NCBI RefSeq assembly: GCF_033115175.1
Contig: NC_084837.1
Location: 71,819,266 to 71,883,265 of the forward strand
DNA length: 64,000 bases
Direction: 5' to 3'
From: Lepus europaeus
Taxonomy: Eukaryota; Chordata; Mammalia; Lagomorpha; Leporidae
The notes beneath the pieces are model-generated. The model was not told where the DNA came from. It worked only from the letters and a program-made list of their open reading frames with translations, and searched no databases. Made by a program: the position numbers and the translations under genes. This document shows, in pieces, positions 11,511 through 23,014 of the stretch (positions within the stretch are counted from its first letter, which is position 1; every line of letters begins with the position of its first letter).

Positions 11511-14180
11511 AAAAGACCTTAATTTGCTTTAAACTTCTGCCTTTCGCAAATATCTTCTACATCTCTAGTCTAGATTTTCTAAAGACCTTTCTCAATGATT
11601 ACCTCAACTTGTCCACACAACAATCCAGTAGATTATGTTAAAGGAATTAAATATGTGAGCAACGGAGAGTAAAATTTTTCCTAATTTACTCACCCTCTTA
11701 CCCTTTCCTCTAACTTTTCACACATTTCATCAAAAGGCAGGAATGGAATTTCTATTTTGATGAATCTGAAACTACACAGCTTTTCTAAATAGAACAAGGA
11801 GCATCATATATTTCCTAGAAGCTATAAATATCTCTTGCTCTGTTGACAGTGAATAACATATTTAAGGACATCAGTAAACCACTTGCCACAAGTGGAACGC
11901 CCTGACCCATAGTTTTAAAATTCACACTTGTAAGAAACTGATTTAACAAATGCTTTCATTCAGCACACACAGGTGCTCTGTGGGAACATGATGAGACACA
12001 GAAAGGAGAAAACACAATTCCTGCTCTTGAGCCACTTATCATCTGCTAGGAGAAATCAGACAGGAGGACAAGGGGACTCTGCAACAAAAGTCTCTTTTCT
12101 GTCATTGAGAATGGGAACAGCAAACAGCAGATTGAGTCATTTTACATCCATTCAATGTAATTTCAGTGAAATACACTAATTAAGATCCAATTAACTCCCT
12201 GGAATTCAGTCATTACAATAGTTTCAGTGTTTGCTGTTGTTGTTGGCTTACTTGCTTTTCAGCCCACACGAAAGATTGAGCAGACTGCAAGTTAAACTAA
12301 ATCTTTGGTATCAGCCTAAGTGACTGAGAAGTAGCTCCAGCCTAAAATTATGATTTCCATAAATGCAATAAATAATGAAAGAAGACAAGAACAAAGTAGG
12401 TCCACGATTCTGTAGGCAAAATCTGGAACAATCACCTGCTCCAAGAAGCCAACTTGAACCTACTGAAGCAGTATCTCCTTTGAGAGGAGCTGACCATAAA
12501 CCCATACTTGAAAGTCTGTGCATTGCTGCAGTAGAAATCATTCAAAGTTGTGTGAATTACTTACCCATCCATCTTAGCTTCCTGGTTATAAAACCTTCTC
12601 CAGTTATTTGTGGAGATTAGAGGAGATAATTATTTAATGAACAGCAATTGAATAAAAGAATGAGTGTAAACTGCATTTGCAGTGAATAAACAACAAGTAA
12701 TCCAGCACCTGTCACATGGTTGTCGTGTAGCAGAGGTCCATGTCTCCTTTGCCTCTCCAGAATCTTCCTAGTGGCTTCCATATTTCCTTTATCAGAACAG
12801 AAGGAAGACCTGTAGGTTCTGAGCTACTCCATATCTCCAGTTCTTTCCATCTCAATCCAACCACCTCCCTTCTTCTCTCAAGGGCAGTAAACTCGAAGCA
12901 GATCCTTCTGACATACCATAAAATAACACAGAAAATAGAAATCTTACAAGGGTGAAATCAATGAGGATAATGAAAGTGCTAATATGTTCTGGCATTACAG
13001 GGCATTATTTTTCATGCCTTGTTCACCATAGTAAGTGACAGGGTAGACTAATAATATTTCTGGACCACCACGCCTTCTTTCCTTCATCATTGAAATGGAC
13101 TCTCCTCCCATTCAGGAACATATCCATAAAAGTTTTTAAATCAAACACACCTCCCTGGTCTTTATTATCTAAAATGAGAAATTAGCTTTCTAACTTCTTG
13201 TAATTTCATTTATTTTCTAGTACTTTCCTTGGTGAGTTGGGCTGAAGTTCACCAAAAAAAGATAACTCAGCTTCTCCTCCTCCAGTTTCCCCACCACACT
13301 TCCTGTAGATAGTTCACCCTTTTGCGAAAGGAAGTAGATTCCCTTACATTGGCCAACACCAACCACTGACCCTTTGCTGGTGGTACCATTTCCTATGTGG
13401 GATTTTCCATCCTCCGTGGAAGGACTTACACTTGAGTTTCAGTTATTTCTCAACTAACACACAAAGGGTACAAAAGAAAATGAAAGAACATAGCAGGAAA
13501 CACTCCTTTAGAAGTTAAGCATGGCTAGAGACCAAAATTAAGGAATACAGGAGTTTTTTACTTTACTGTTAAAATTACAGGAATTAAAAATATAAATCCA
13601 CCACTGCATTAAATTCAAGATGGTATGAGTTTTTTTAAAGACAGCCAAAGCCCTGAGTGCTAAGAGTCACTTCTGGGGACCAGCACCGGCAGCAGTCTGC
13701 CTTTCCCTCAAGGAGTCTCTTGAGCACCCTTTCAAAGCAGTTAGAACACGCAGAATGGTGGGGCCTGGAGTCTGCTGTTGTGCAAGTCCACGCATCAGAA
13801 CCAAGTGATGTGCATGTAAATTGCCCTTTCACATGCCTTCTGGACTGTGTGTTCCAGAACAAGAGGACCCAGCTTTGCATCCAGACAACCTAACCCCAAG
13901 CCAAACAACTGGCAACGCTACTTGTAAAAGTCATTCTAACAGTCCATTTCCAAATGACAAATGCTCCACACAGCTAAACCAGGTCCTGAAATAGATTATT
14001 GGCCCCAGTGAGTGAAACACTCCTCAAAACGATGTATCTCTGGCTATCAGGGAAGAACAGTGTCTTCTTTGCGCACAATAAGTGTTGAGGAGTTATTTTT
14101 AGCTTCCAGTCTTTTATAGATTGACATCATAAGAAGTCCATCCAGCAACAGAGCACTTTACAAAAAAGGAGGAGTGGGAC
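11511..14180. other. no recognisable gene or repeat
   Basis: AT-rich single-copy-looking sequence. Open frames near 12311-12955 and 13635-13893 occur on both strands over the same bases and have no recognisable domain. I see no splice-framed exon that I could name. Confidence 0.45.
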
Positions 14181-14239
14181 ACAGGGTTGAATCCAGATCA
14201 TTTCGAAACCCTGGTGGTTCTTGCCACCTCAGAACCTTG

Positions 14240-14371
14240 AAGAAACAGGAGCAGCCAAACACTCATGTGGAAGACCAGAAAGAAGTTCCTGGCTCCTGAC
14301 TTTGGCCTGGCCAATCCCCAGCCATTGCAGCCATTTGGGGAGTGAACCAGAAGATGGAAATGCTCTCTAGT

Positions 14372-14419
<48 letters not shown>

Positions 14420-14460
14420 GATATACCACTGCCTTCAAATATATAAATTTTTTTAAAAAA
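14240..14460 (+). mobile_element. old CSINE, 3' half
   Basis: CTCATGTGGAAGACCAGAAA, TTCCTGGCTCCTGACTTTGG and GCCATTTGGGGAGTGAACCA match the SINE's distal part. The usual CTCTCT block has been replaced by a TAGA microsatellite. The 5' half is unclear. Confidence 0.75.
14371..14420. repeat. (TAGA)n microsatellite
   Basis: About twelve uninterrupted four-base units sit inside a SINE 3' end. Its length makes it likely to vary between individuals (inference). Confidence 0.95.
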
Positions 14461-14838
14461 TAGAAGCCATTGTAGAGACTTGACAAGGGAGCACTGAGGG
14501 AACTTGAGCATGGACTGGGTTTTAAATTATATTGGATAATTATTGCTAGGATAAGAACCACATAGTTTATAGAAGAATGTCTTTTAATTTGCACACTGAA
14601 AGATTTAGGAGTGAAGTGTTGTAATGTTTGCAATATATTTTGAAAAGATTTAGCAAAATGTATGTGTGAGTTTACGAAACATATATGGCAAAATGTTAGT
14701 GAATCTAATAGTATGGATGTGGATGTTCACTATACTATTCTATTTTCTGTATGTTTAAAAGCATATAATAAAAATACTTAACTGCCTTAAAATTCACAAA
14801 AAATAGTATGTATTCAAGAAGGTGCAAGAGTAATGGCA

Positions 14839-14912
14839 ACCTTTCTCTCTGTCTCTCCCTCTCTCTGTCTATAACTCTACCTGTCACATAAATAAATAAA
14901 ATCTTTAAAAAA
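14839..14912 (+). mobile_element. severely 5'-truncated CSINE (~75 bp) with TSD
   Basis: Only the CTTTCTCTCTGTCTCTC part and the AAATAAATAAAATC tail are present. AAGAGTAATGGCA (14826-14838) recurs as AAGAGTAGTGGCA (14913-14925). The TSD right at the truncation point shows the copy was short when it inserted. Confidence 0.85.
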
Positions 14913-15100
14913 AAGAGTAGTGGCATTATGATTTTACAACCTTCATTTATAAAGTACCACTAGTTATATTATAATTAATATTAATTATAAATATAAGGGT
15001 TGGTAGTATTAAAAGTTGGAATTTAGTAGGAGAAATAAAGCATAACATAAATACTGTGGCAAATGATGCAATGAAAAATGCTGCAATAAAGGTGGAAGGG

Positions 15101-15448
15101 CGGCTCACTAGGCTAATTCTCTGCCTGCAGCGCCAGCACACCGGGTTCCAGTCCTGGTCGGGGCGCCAGATTCTGTCCCAGTTGCCCCTCTTCCAGTCCA
15201 GCTCTCTGCTGTGGCCCGGGAAGGCAGTGGAGGATGGCCCAAGTCCTAGGGCCCTGTACCTGCATGGGAGACCAGGAGGAAGCACCTGGCTCCTGGCTTC
15301 AGATCAGCGCAGTGCGTCGGCCACAACACACTGGCCGTAGCGGCCACTTTGGGGGTGAACCAACGGCAAAAGGAAGACCTTTCTCTCTGTCTCTCTCTCA
15401 CTGTCTAACTCTGCCTGTCAAAAATAAAAAAAAAAAAATTAAAAAAAA
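15101..15448 (+). mobile_element. CSINE2-like with 16-bp TSD
   Basis: The head starts at GGCTCACTAGGC, lacking the first ~12 bases of the consensus, and the copy ends in an A-rich tail. AATAAAGGTGGAAGGG at 15085-15100 recurs at 15449-15464. Confidence 0.95.
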
Positions 15449-15519
15449 AATAAAGGTGGAAGGGAAGTTTCAACAGGCAACGAGGCAGGGTAAGAAGAGA
15501 GTCAAGATCAGGTCAGCTA

Positions 15520-15765
15520 AGAATCAGCCCTTAAGGCATTCTGGTCTGGCTGAAAAGCTCATGGCAGCATTCCAGGCATGGAAAGCCACAATACTGTGGC
15601 AAAAAAATAAAATAAAATAAAATAATGTCCTACATGAAGGATCTCTGCGAATGAGACCCCAGCAGAAAGAAGGGGCCATCAAAGAAGAATGTATTTTTTT
15701 CTGAAGGGAGGAGAGGACTTCCACTTTGTTTATGGCCTTGTCTAAACACTGACAGAAACTGTGGA
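15520..15765 (+). mobile_element. L1 3' UTR fragment
   Basis: GCCATCAAAGAAGAATGTAT, GAAGGGAGGAGAGGACTTCC and TTATGGCCTTGTCTAAACA match the reverse complement of the L1 3' UTR at 30960-31060 in this window. An (AAAAT)n tract lies at 15600-15625. It ends at the next SINE. Confidence 0.75.
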
Positions 15766-15767
15766 TT

Positions 15768-16107
15768 TGAAGCTGGTGCTGTGGCGCAGCGGGTTAACAC
15801 CCTGGCCTGAAGCGCCAGCATCCCATATGCACGCCGGTTCAAGACCTAGCTGCTCCACTTCCGATCCAGCTCTCTGCTGTGGCCTGGGAAAGCAGTAGAA
15901 GATGGCCCATGTCCTCGGGCCCCTGCACCCATGTGGGAGACCCAGAAGAAGCTCCTGGCTCCTGGCTTCGGATCAGCACAGCTCCGGCCCTTGTGGCCAT
16001 TAGGAGAGTGAACCAGCAGATGGAAGGCCTCTCTCTCTCTCTCTGCCTCTTCTCTCTCTGTGTAACTCTTTCAAATAAAAAAATAAATCTTTAAAAAATA
16101 AAAAATA
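15768..16107 (+). mobile_element. CSINE, full length
   Basis: The copy has the GCTGGTGCTGTGGCGCAGCG head, a GCCGGTTCAAGACC B-box region, CT-rich 3' end and an (A/T)-rich tail with AAATAAATC. No clear TSD was found. Confidence 0.92.
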
Positions 16108-16254
16108 AAAAAGATAAATTTGGTACAAAAAATATTTTGAAATCTACGCACATGAAGGACATGAAGGATCCTCAAAAAGTCCTCGAAAATCACATAGAAT
16201 GAAAAAAAACTGCATAGATTTCAATTTTTTGCACCAAATTAAACTTATCTTTTC
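16108..16254. repeat. imperfect inverted repeat, mariner-like
   Basis: The arm at 16108-16149 (TTTGGTACAAAAAATATTTT...) is the imperfect reverse complement of 16211-16254 (...TTTTTTGCACCAAATTAAAC), with a loop of about 60 bases containing GGATCCTCAAAAAGTCC. The words resemble the mariner-like element at 21900, so this may be a decayed relative. Confidence 0.55.
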
Positions 16255-16674
16255 ATTTCATTTCAATAAATTGTTAAGTATGTTCATATGTATATACATA
16301 TATTGTTATATAACAACAGGGAATGAAACCATTCAGGGAAAGAGAACCATTCATGGAGGAGAAGAGAGAGAAGTCAGAAAACAAAGTTTCACAAGGAACA
16401 TCAAATATTGTGCTTCTAGCAACTTGAATTTATAGAAGATAATAGAAAATAAGGAAGAAAATACATGATAGGCTTGGATTATAACCCTAACAATCATCTA
16501 GGCAAGTGATAATAGGAGCTTACGTTAAGGTAGCATTAACAGGAATGGAGAGCAAAGTATACATCAAGAAGTACTCCAAAGATAGGATCAACAACATTTG
16601 GCAACTGGTGGGGAAGGGATAGAAGAAAAGTCAAAGACTACACCACATTCTTTGCCCTCGTGGCTAAGGAATGT
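16255..16674. other. no recognisable feature
   Basis: AT-rich sequence with a short palindromic TATATACATATA motif near 16292. No gene is seen. Confidence 0.45.
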
Positions 16675-17079
16675 TATGGCTTGGATATTAGTTTGGGTGT
16701 CCTTCAAAGACCCATGTGTTAAAGGCTTGGTCCTCAAAGTCTTATGTTAATTGTTAATGGATTAATATTAATGGTTAGTGGATTAAGGACAGAAACTTAA
16801 CCCGGTTATGGTGTCTAAAGGCAAGGCCTTTGGGAAATGATTAGATTTAATTAGGTTGTTAGGGGAAATCGCCAGTGACCAAACCACAGTAGCTTTATAA
16901 GGAGAGATCACATAGAGGACAACAAAATAGCATTCATTCTGTCCCCCTGTGCCCTGACTCACCACGTGATTGTTCTCAGCACACACAAATTCACCACTGC
17001 CATCCTCCAGCCTCACCTGAGCCGAGCCAATAGGGCCCACCTGATCTCAGACCATGAACCTCCGAAACCATGTACTATA

Positions 17080-17262
17080 AGCACCTGGGGCCCTGTCACC
17101 CACATGGGAGATTCCTATTGCGTTCTGGGCTCCTAGCTTCAACCTGACCCAGTCCCAGCATGCAGACATTTGAGGGGTGAGCCAGAGGATGGAGGATCTC
17201 TCGTTGTCTATCTCTGTCTTTCTGCCATTGAAACAAAATGACAATAAATTTTTTTAAAAACT
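17080..17262 (+). mobile_element. old CSINE, 5'-truncated
   Basis: CCCACATGGGAGATTCC, GGCTCCTAGCTTCAACCTGA and TGAGGGGTGAGCCAG are distal SINE blocks, followed by a decayed A-rich tail. The tRNA-like head is missing. Confidence 0.75.
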
Positions 17263-17264
17263 GA

Positions 17265-17595
17265 ACCAAGGGGTCAGTATCATAAGGCAGCAGGTTAACC
17301 TACCACTTGTGATGCTGGCATCCCATATCGGATTGCTTGTTCAAGTCCTAGCTGCTCTACTTCTGATCCAACTTCCTGCTAATGTGCCTTGGAAGGCAGC
17401 AGACGATAGCCCAAATAATGTGGGAGATCAGTATGGAATTCCTGGCTCCTGGTCTTTGCCTGGTCCTGCCCTGGCTGTTACAGCCAATTGGGTAGTAAAC
17501 CAACAGATGGAATATATTCTCTCTCTCTCTCTAACTATCTAGCCCTAGCTCTATCTCTCTATTATGCTACCTTTCAAATAAAGTCTTTTCAAAGT
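17265..17595 (+). mobile_element. old CSINE
   Basis: The head is recognisable (GCAGCAGGTTAACCTACCAC, then TGGCATCCCATATCGG) and the body is diverged (CTCCTGGTCTTTGCCTGGTC). It ends with CTTTCAAATAAAGTC and lies directly behind another old SINE. Confidence 0.82.
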
Positions 17596-17698
17596 GAGCC
17601 AAAATAAACATCTTCCCATCATAAGCAGCCCCTCTCAGGTACCTGTTATAGAGATGGAAAGCTGACTAATATGGGGAATGTTGATAACTTTGATCAAG

Positions 17699-17701
<3 letters not shown>

Positions 17702-17743
<42 letters not shown>
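17702..17743. repeat. (GA)n microsatellite
   Basis: About 21 uninterrupted GA units next to the end of the LTR fragment. Confidence 0.95.
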
Positions 17744-17747
<4 letters not shown>

Positions 17748-19558
17748 TGAAACAAGTTCTGGTTCATCTACTTGAGTTCTGTATATAAGCACTCAGCTCA
17801 CCACCAAGCTCAAGAAGAAAACATTCCAAGCCCAGCAATCTCTCTGTGACGCATCAGATGTGAGGGTGAAGTTGCTTTTGCCTTCACAGAAGTTAAACAA
17901 AACCTGAACATTATTAACAAGATCCTTCAGGTTTCCTGAATATTCAGGCAGGTTGTCTGAAACAACTAAGCCTTAACTTAGAACCTCCAAATCTAATTTT
18001 AGAGGGAAATTTAAGAAGTTTCAGGATCTTTGTCCTTAGTTGTTAGCCGGTTGAAACCTGAAAGCTAGCTTTTCTCCTTTTGATGTGTGGTGTAACACAT
18101 CATTCATTTCTAAACTGTCTCAGTTTCATCCACATTAAATATTTAGTGTGACAAAGTCGCAGCTCATAAATTGATCAAAGAGTTACTGTGTGTTTCATCT
18201 TTTGGATTTTACCTCAACCAATTTATAAATAGTCTGCTGTCAGTCTTTAACCACTCCAGCATCACTTGATGCTGTCACACTTCAGAGAATCTCCACTTTA
18301 ACTTTGTTTCCAGAAACTATTACTTGGTAGGAACTGCTTGAGCTATCCCCAGGGTATGTGACATGTCACATCTGTCCACTGAGGTTGCTTTAGGTGGCTT
18401 TTTTGGTGCACATGTACGTAGGCTCCGAGACATTCTTTAAGTGTAAAAGAAGTGCAGGGAACCAATTCCCTGAAAATCCAGGTGCAAGAATTCCACACAG
18501 GACTTGACGTGGCAACACAACAAGCAGATGCTCTCTGCTAAGCAAGCACTTGGAGACCACCTCCTGAACATATTTTCATGGGCCACTTTAATTGAAATCT
18601 GACATACAGAAACTGTAACTAAACACTGATGACATTAGAGCAGAGACCCATAAAGAGAAGAGTCCTCGGGTCCTCTTATGTTTGATTGGGAAGTTTTCCA
18701 TCCAGTTAAAGGACCACAGATGTAGCTTCAAAGAGCCTCGAAAGAGTGTTAAATTCTCTCTGATAAACCATATCTCCTCAAAATTAAACTACAGTCCTCA
18801 GACATTTAATTATCCTCTCATATGCATTTCAGTGAAAGGCAAAGCTCTTTGATTTAATCCAACCTTGAGTGTGGATACCTTTCTCCTCTGAACTATTGAT
18901 AGAAGCATGACATGTAAATACACGCAAGTAGCAGCAATTCCCTTTGGCTTTCCTAATTACATCGATTACTGTGATGCTAACCATGCCAGTTCCATCCTGG
19001 AGTTAAAGTAAACAGGACCACCCCTCTCTGCTCTTAGCCCAGGATTTATAGGGCCTATGTGTCTGGCACTCAGGGAAATGTTGGCTTGCTCTCACCAGTG
19101 ATTACATATACAACATCGTCATATAATTTTCAGATTTTTCAAGGACTTCAAAGCTCACAGCTTTCCGTGAACTTGATATCTGGGCATGTTTACCAAGGCA
19201 TGGACTAAAGGGAAGAGTGCTATGCAGAAACTGCAAATTATGGGCATTTCACAAATGCATTCTGTGTGTCTACAAAATGTCAAAACTTCCAGGAGAAAAA
19301 TGAAAAGGCCAGTCACTCCACCGCCCATGCAGGGATAAAACTAGGCTGGAGCAAATGTGGCTTAAATGTTGGTTTAGAACGGCTGTTTGATTTTTCCATG
19401 ATCAAGATATTGTATCCTAATTGCTCCTTTACTAAATGAGTGGTGCTTAATTGGTAAGTAGAAATGAATTCACTTCCTCCCTTTGCTCTCTTTGTGAAAG
19501 TGACCAGATGTCCCATTTGGAGGACTTATGCTTTGTGATGTGGTACCAAGAACACAGA
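17744..19558. other. gene-free stretch, nothing assigned
   Basis: This region has no recognisable SINE, L1 or LTR and no long open frame, which is unusual for this window. It could be single-copy conserved non-coding sequence or a very old repeat. I cannot decide from sequence alone. Confidence 0.4.
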
Positions 19559-19572
19559 ACCTTGTGTATCTT

Positions 19573-19901
19573 TTTTTTATTATTATTTGACAGATAGAGT
19601 TAGACAGTGAGAGAGAGAGAGACAGAGAGAAAGAGAGAAAGGTCTTCCTTCCGTTGATTCACCCCTCAAATGGTCGCCACGGCCGGCACTGCACCAATCC
19701 AAAGCCAGGAGCCAGGTGTTTCCTCCTGGTCTCTCACGCGGGTGCAGGGCCCAAGCACTTGGGCCATCCTCCACTGCCTTCCCAGGCCATAGCAGAGAGC
19801 TGGACTGGAAGAGGAGCAACCTGGACTAGAACCCAGTGCCCATATGGGATGCCAGCACCACAGGTGGAGGATTAACCAAGTGAGCCACGGCACCGGCCTG
19901 T
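19573..19901 (-). mobile_element. CSINE, antisense, with 14-bp TSD
   Basis: The tail (TTTTTTTATTATTATTT) is on the left and the head (GCCACGGCACCGGC) on the right. ACCTTGTGTATCTT at 19559-19572 is repeated at 19902-19915. Confidence 0.95.
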
Positions 19902-19921
19902 ACCTTGTGTATCTTAAGAGG

Positions 19922-20150
19922 CCGCACTGCTTAGTGGCGAGAGTAGCGGCTCTGGCTGTGTGTAAAGCCTGGCTCTGCCACTTCGTAATTCAGTGCCATT
20001 GGACAGGTCACCCTGTGTGTCTCAGTTGCCTCATTTGAGAATTTGGAGTGCTAATAATGGTACTGACCTCATTCAGCTGTGAGCATCAAATAAGATTATA
20101 TGTGCCCAGTACCTGGAAAGTATCGAATGAACATTATTTTGTTGTTATAA
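19922..20150 (+). mobile_element. MIR SINE, nearly full length
   Basis: AGCCTGGCTCTGCCACTTCG, the core CTCAGTTGCCTCATTTGAGA and GAGCATCAAATAAGATTATA follow the MIR consensus from head to core to 3' part. Confidence 0.8.
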
Positions 20151-20339
20151 TTGGAACATCGGACAATAGAAATGAAAGTTCTTTTCAGCTCAGGAATTAA
20201 GCCCTGCAACATCAATAAAAATTGTTTTACTGAGGTTCTAAGTCCTACATCCCCATAGCTTTTATCCCTACTTTACTGAAACACTTTTAATATACATCGA
20301 TGCCTTTCTATGCACTAAGCACTGTACAAGAGGCATGTA

Positions 20340-20740
20340 TTAGATGTTTTTTCCCATTATAAGAAAACACCTGAGGTAAGCTATATATTCAGGAAGTAGG
20401 TTTATTTTGGCTCACGGTTTTGGAAGTTCATGGCCCAAGATCAAGTGGGTTCCCTTGATCTGGTCATCTGGAAAGGCCAGAAGATGGTAATGGCGAAGTG
20501 TGTGTGGAGGAAGGGTCACATGGGGGTATGGAAAGCAGGAAGAGAGGCCAAACCTAGCTCAGCTTTTACAATCAACTTTCTCATGAGAGCTGCATTCCAA
20601 GGTCCCCTCCGTGACCCAAAGATCTCCCACTATTCCCACCTCCCAAGTGCCATATTTGGATTAAGTTTTCACCCTTCTTAGTACCATTAACTCAACACAT
20701 TGAGAATTAAACATTTGCATGATTTCTGGAGCCATCTCCT
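20340..20740 (-). mobile_element. ERVL-MaLR-type LTR, antisense
   Basis: AAGTAGGTTTATTTTGGCTC, ACGGTTTTGGAAGTTCATGG and GGATTAAGTTTTCACCCTTC occur in the order of a reversed MaLR LTR. It is strongly diverged and its edges are approximate. Confidence 0.6.
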
Positions 20741-21899
20741 CTTCAAACTACATTAAGGCTTCTTATGTATATTATAATCCCAGAATCAAGCAACACTTTC
20801 GCACTGATTCACATCAATCTTCCCCAGAATACTTCCACTGTCATTCTCCTTGTGCTTTGTTCACCCACTGAAGACCTATTATGTGCCAGCCAACAGGCTG
20901 GCCAAAGGCAACTTCCTAATACCAATAACTTTTACCAATCAATGAGTGAACTCTTCTAGAAAAAGCAACATTTTGGGAGACGCCTTGATCACCTGTGGTT
21001 AGCCAGAACTTTCTAGGAGACTCATTCTGAAGCCTGGCAAACTGTACCTACGCCTGTGAAATAGTGGCAGAGGAGAGCCACCATGTCTTTTGCATGCTGA
21101 ATATGACTGTGCACCAGCATGCCTCCCAGGGGTCCACCACTGAGTTTAAATATCTTCAACTAACTGCTATCAGCAGCATTGTACTCCAGTGATTAGAAGC
21201 TTCTCAGAATGAATGTGCTCTTGAGATAAGATCTGAATCAGCAGCTCTGAGGGCAACCATGCACAGTGCCAGGAATGCATAATAAACAGCCAGAGCAAAA
21301 GAACAGCCTTGTTCTGTGCCACTCTTCACCACGAGGAAGCTCACGTCCCTCCCTCGTTAACAACTCTCCCATGCGTCCTTCCGGAAGTGCTGCACACAAC
21401 CCTTCAAGACATCCCTGGTGTTAGAGATGAGCTGATAGTCAGACAGGGAGTAGAAGGAATTTAATGTTTATAAATTCCAGAGCCCAGGCCTCCTGACTGC
21501 TACTTTAATGATCTTTCCACTGCACCACACTTAGTGGAAAGATTTCAAGACTGTCTGATGAGCCACGCTTTTACCAAGGTCCTCACCTCCAATGGTGTCA
21601 ACACTTTGGTAAAGGTTGTGAAAACAGCTTGCCAACTGTAATGTCCATCTCAGTATGACTCTAGAGATCCTATTGAAATTCATCTTTCTGCAATCTGAAA
21701 ATCACATTGAGATAGTCTCTCTCATACTTAGGGGTAAAGGGGTGTATACATTGCAGTCTGGCAATATATCAGACGCCACCTATGTGTGGATATCTTAGGA
21801 CTCAATAATTTTATTTCTGAGAATGTACAGGAAAGAAATGATATGCAAACATTTTGGGGGACAGGGCATTGCTATTTGTATATTCACATGCACACACAA
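20741..21899. other. no gene seen; possible MIR scrap
   Basis: Mostly unassigned. About 21430-21540 (AGAGCCCAGGCCTCCTGACT, then TCTTTCCACTGCACCACAC) resembles an antisense MIR 5' part. Confidence 0.4.
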
Positions 21900-21983
21900 G
21901 AGGGTACCTCAAAAAAATGGAAAAGGAAACTGAAAGATAAGCTTATTTTGGGACAAAAATTTTTTTGAAATTCATCCATGGTA

Positions 21984-22015
<32 letters not shown>

Positions 22016-22369
22016 TACAGGTAGAGTTAGACAGTGAGAGAGAGAGACAAAGAGAAAGGTCTTCCTTCTGTTGGTTCACCCCCCAAATGGCCGCTATGGC
22101 TGGCGCACTGCACCGATCTGAAGCCAGGAGCCAGGTGCTTCCTCCTGGTCTCCCATGTGGGTGCAGGGCCCAAGCACTTGGGCCATCCTCCACTGCCTTC
22201 CTGGGACACAGCAGAGAGCTGGACTGGAAGAGGATCAACCAGGACAGAACCCAGTGCCCCAACAGAACCTGGGGTGCTGGCACCACAGGCAGAGGATTAG
22301 CCTAATGAGCCATGGTGCCGGCTGGTATTTTCATAATATGCATTTTCCATCAACTTTTGAAGACCCTCT
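21900..22369. mobile_element. mariner-like (Tc1/mariner) short element, split by a SINE
   Basis: The left end GAGGGTACCTCAAAAAAATG and the right end CATCAACTTTTGAAGACCCT are imperfect terminal inverted repeats of the kind found in mammalian mariner-derived elements (GAGGGTC-TCAAAAAGTTCATGG type). The internal sequence without the SINE is only about 135 bases, so it has no transposase. The flanking TA duplication is not obvious. Confidence 0.6.
21989..22323 (-). mobile_element. CSINE2-like, antisense, inside the mariner-like element
   Basis: The T-rich tail is at 21989-22016 and the head ends with GCCATGGTGCCGGCT. GGTATTTTC at 21980-21988 recurs at 22324-22332, so the SINE is younger than its host element. 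Confidence 0.93.
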
Positions 22370-22680
22370 CATGTGCATGGATTTCAACATTTTTCCCATC
22401 ATTTTTTAAACCCATGCATACATAGATACCATATTTAAGTGAACCATCTGCTCAGTCATGGGTAAGCCATGCCTGGTCACTCTAAAGGCACCATTGCCAT
22501 ACCTTGACAGTCTACCAGGCACTGCTCACCACCTGGTGACAGGTACCAGAATTAAAGACACAATGCCAAGTGTGAACTATACATAAGAGCATATATTGAA
22601 AGAACATACCTTGTAAAATCAACTGAATTTTACTAACTACAAATATCCTGATTTCAAACCAGAATTAGAAATATTTTTAG

Positions 22681-23014
22681 GGGGGTGGCGCCATAGCACA
22701 CTAGGTTAATCCTCCGCCTGCAGCGCCAGCATCCCATATGGGCACCGGGTTCTGGTCCCGGTTGCTCCTCTTCCAGTACAGCTCTCTGCTGTGGCCTGGG
22801 AAAGCAGTGGAGGATGGCCCAAGTGCTTGGGCCCCTGCACCTGCGTGAGAGACCAGGAGGAGGTACCTGGCTCCTGGCTTCGGACTGGCGCAGTTCCGGC
22901 CATGGCGGCCATTTGGGGAGTGAACCAATGGAAGGAAGAACTTTCTCTCAGTCTCTCTCTCTCACTGTCTGTAACTCTACCTGTCAAATAAATAAATAAA
23001 TAAATCTTTAAAAA
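22681..23014 (+). mobile_element. CSINE with 13-14 bp TSD
   Basis: The head is GGGGGGTGGCGCCATAGC and the tail (AAATA)n with AAATC. AGAAATATTTTTA (from 22667) is repeated immediately after the tail (from 23015). Confidence 0.94.

Larger units (their letters stand above)
16675..17673 (+). mobile_element. MaLR-type solo LTR interrupted by two SINEs
   Basis: The segment near 16675-17062 (ATGTTATGGCTTGGATATTA, ACCCATGTGTTAAAGGCTTG) and the segment near 17600-17673 (GAGCCAAAATAAACATCTTC, then CTGACTAATATGG) match the start and end of mammalian ERVL-MaLR LTRs. Two tandem SINEs separate them. Confidence 0.6.

Noticed and set aside
14150-14240. A tRNA gene at the head of SINEs
   Set aside because: The tRNA-like heads lack a foldable anticodon and acceptor stem; they are SINE promoters, not tRNA genes.
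14371-14420. CRISPR-like or tandem array
   Set aside because: It is a plain tetranucleotide microsatellite in a mammalian genome.
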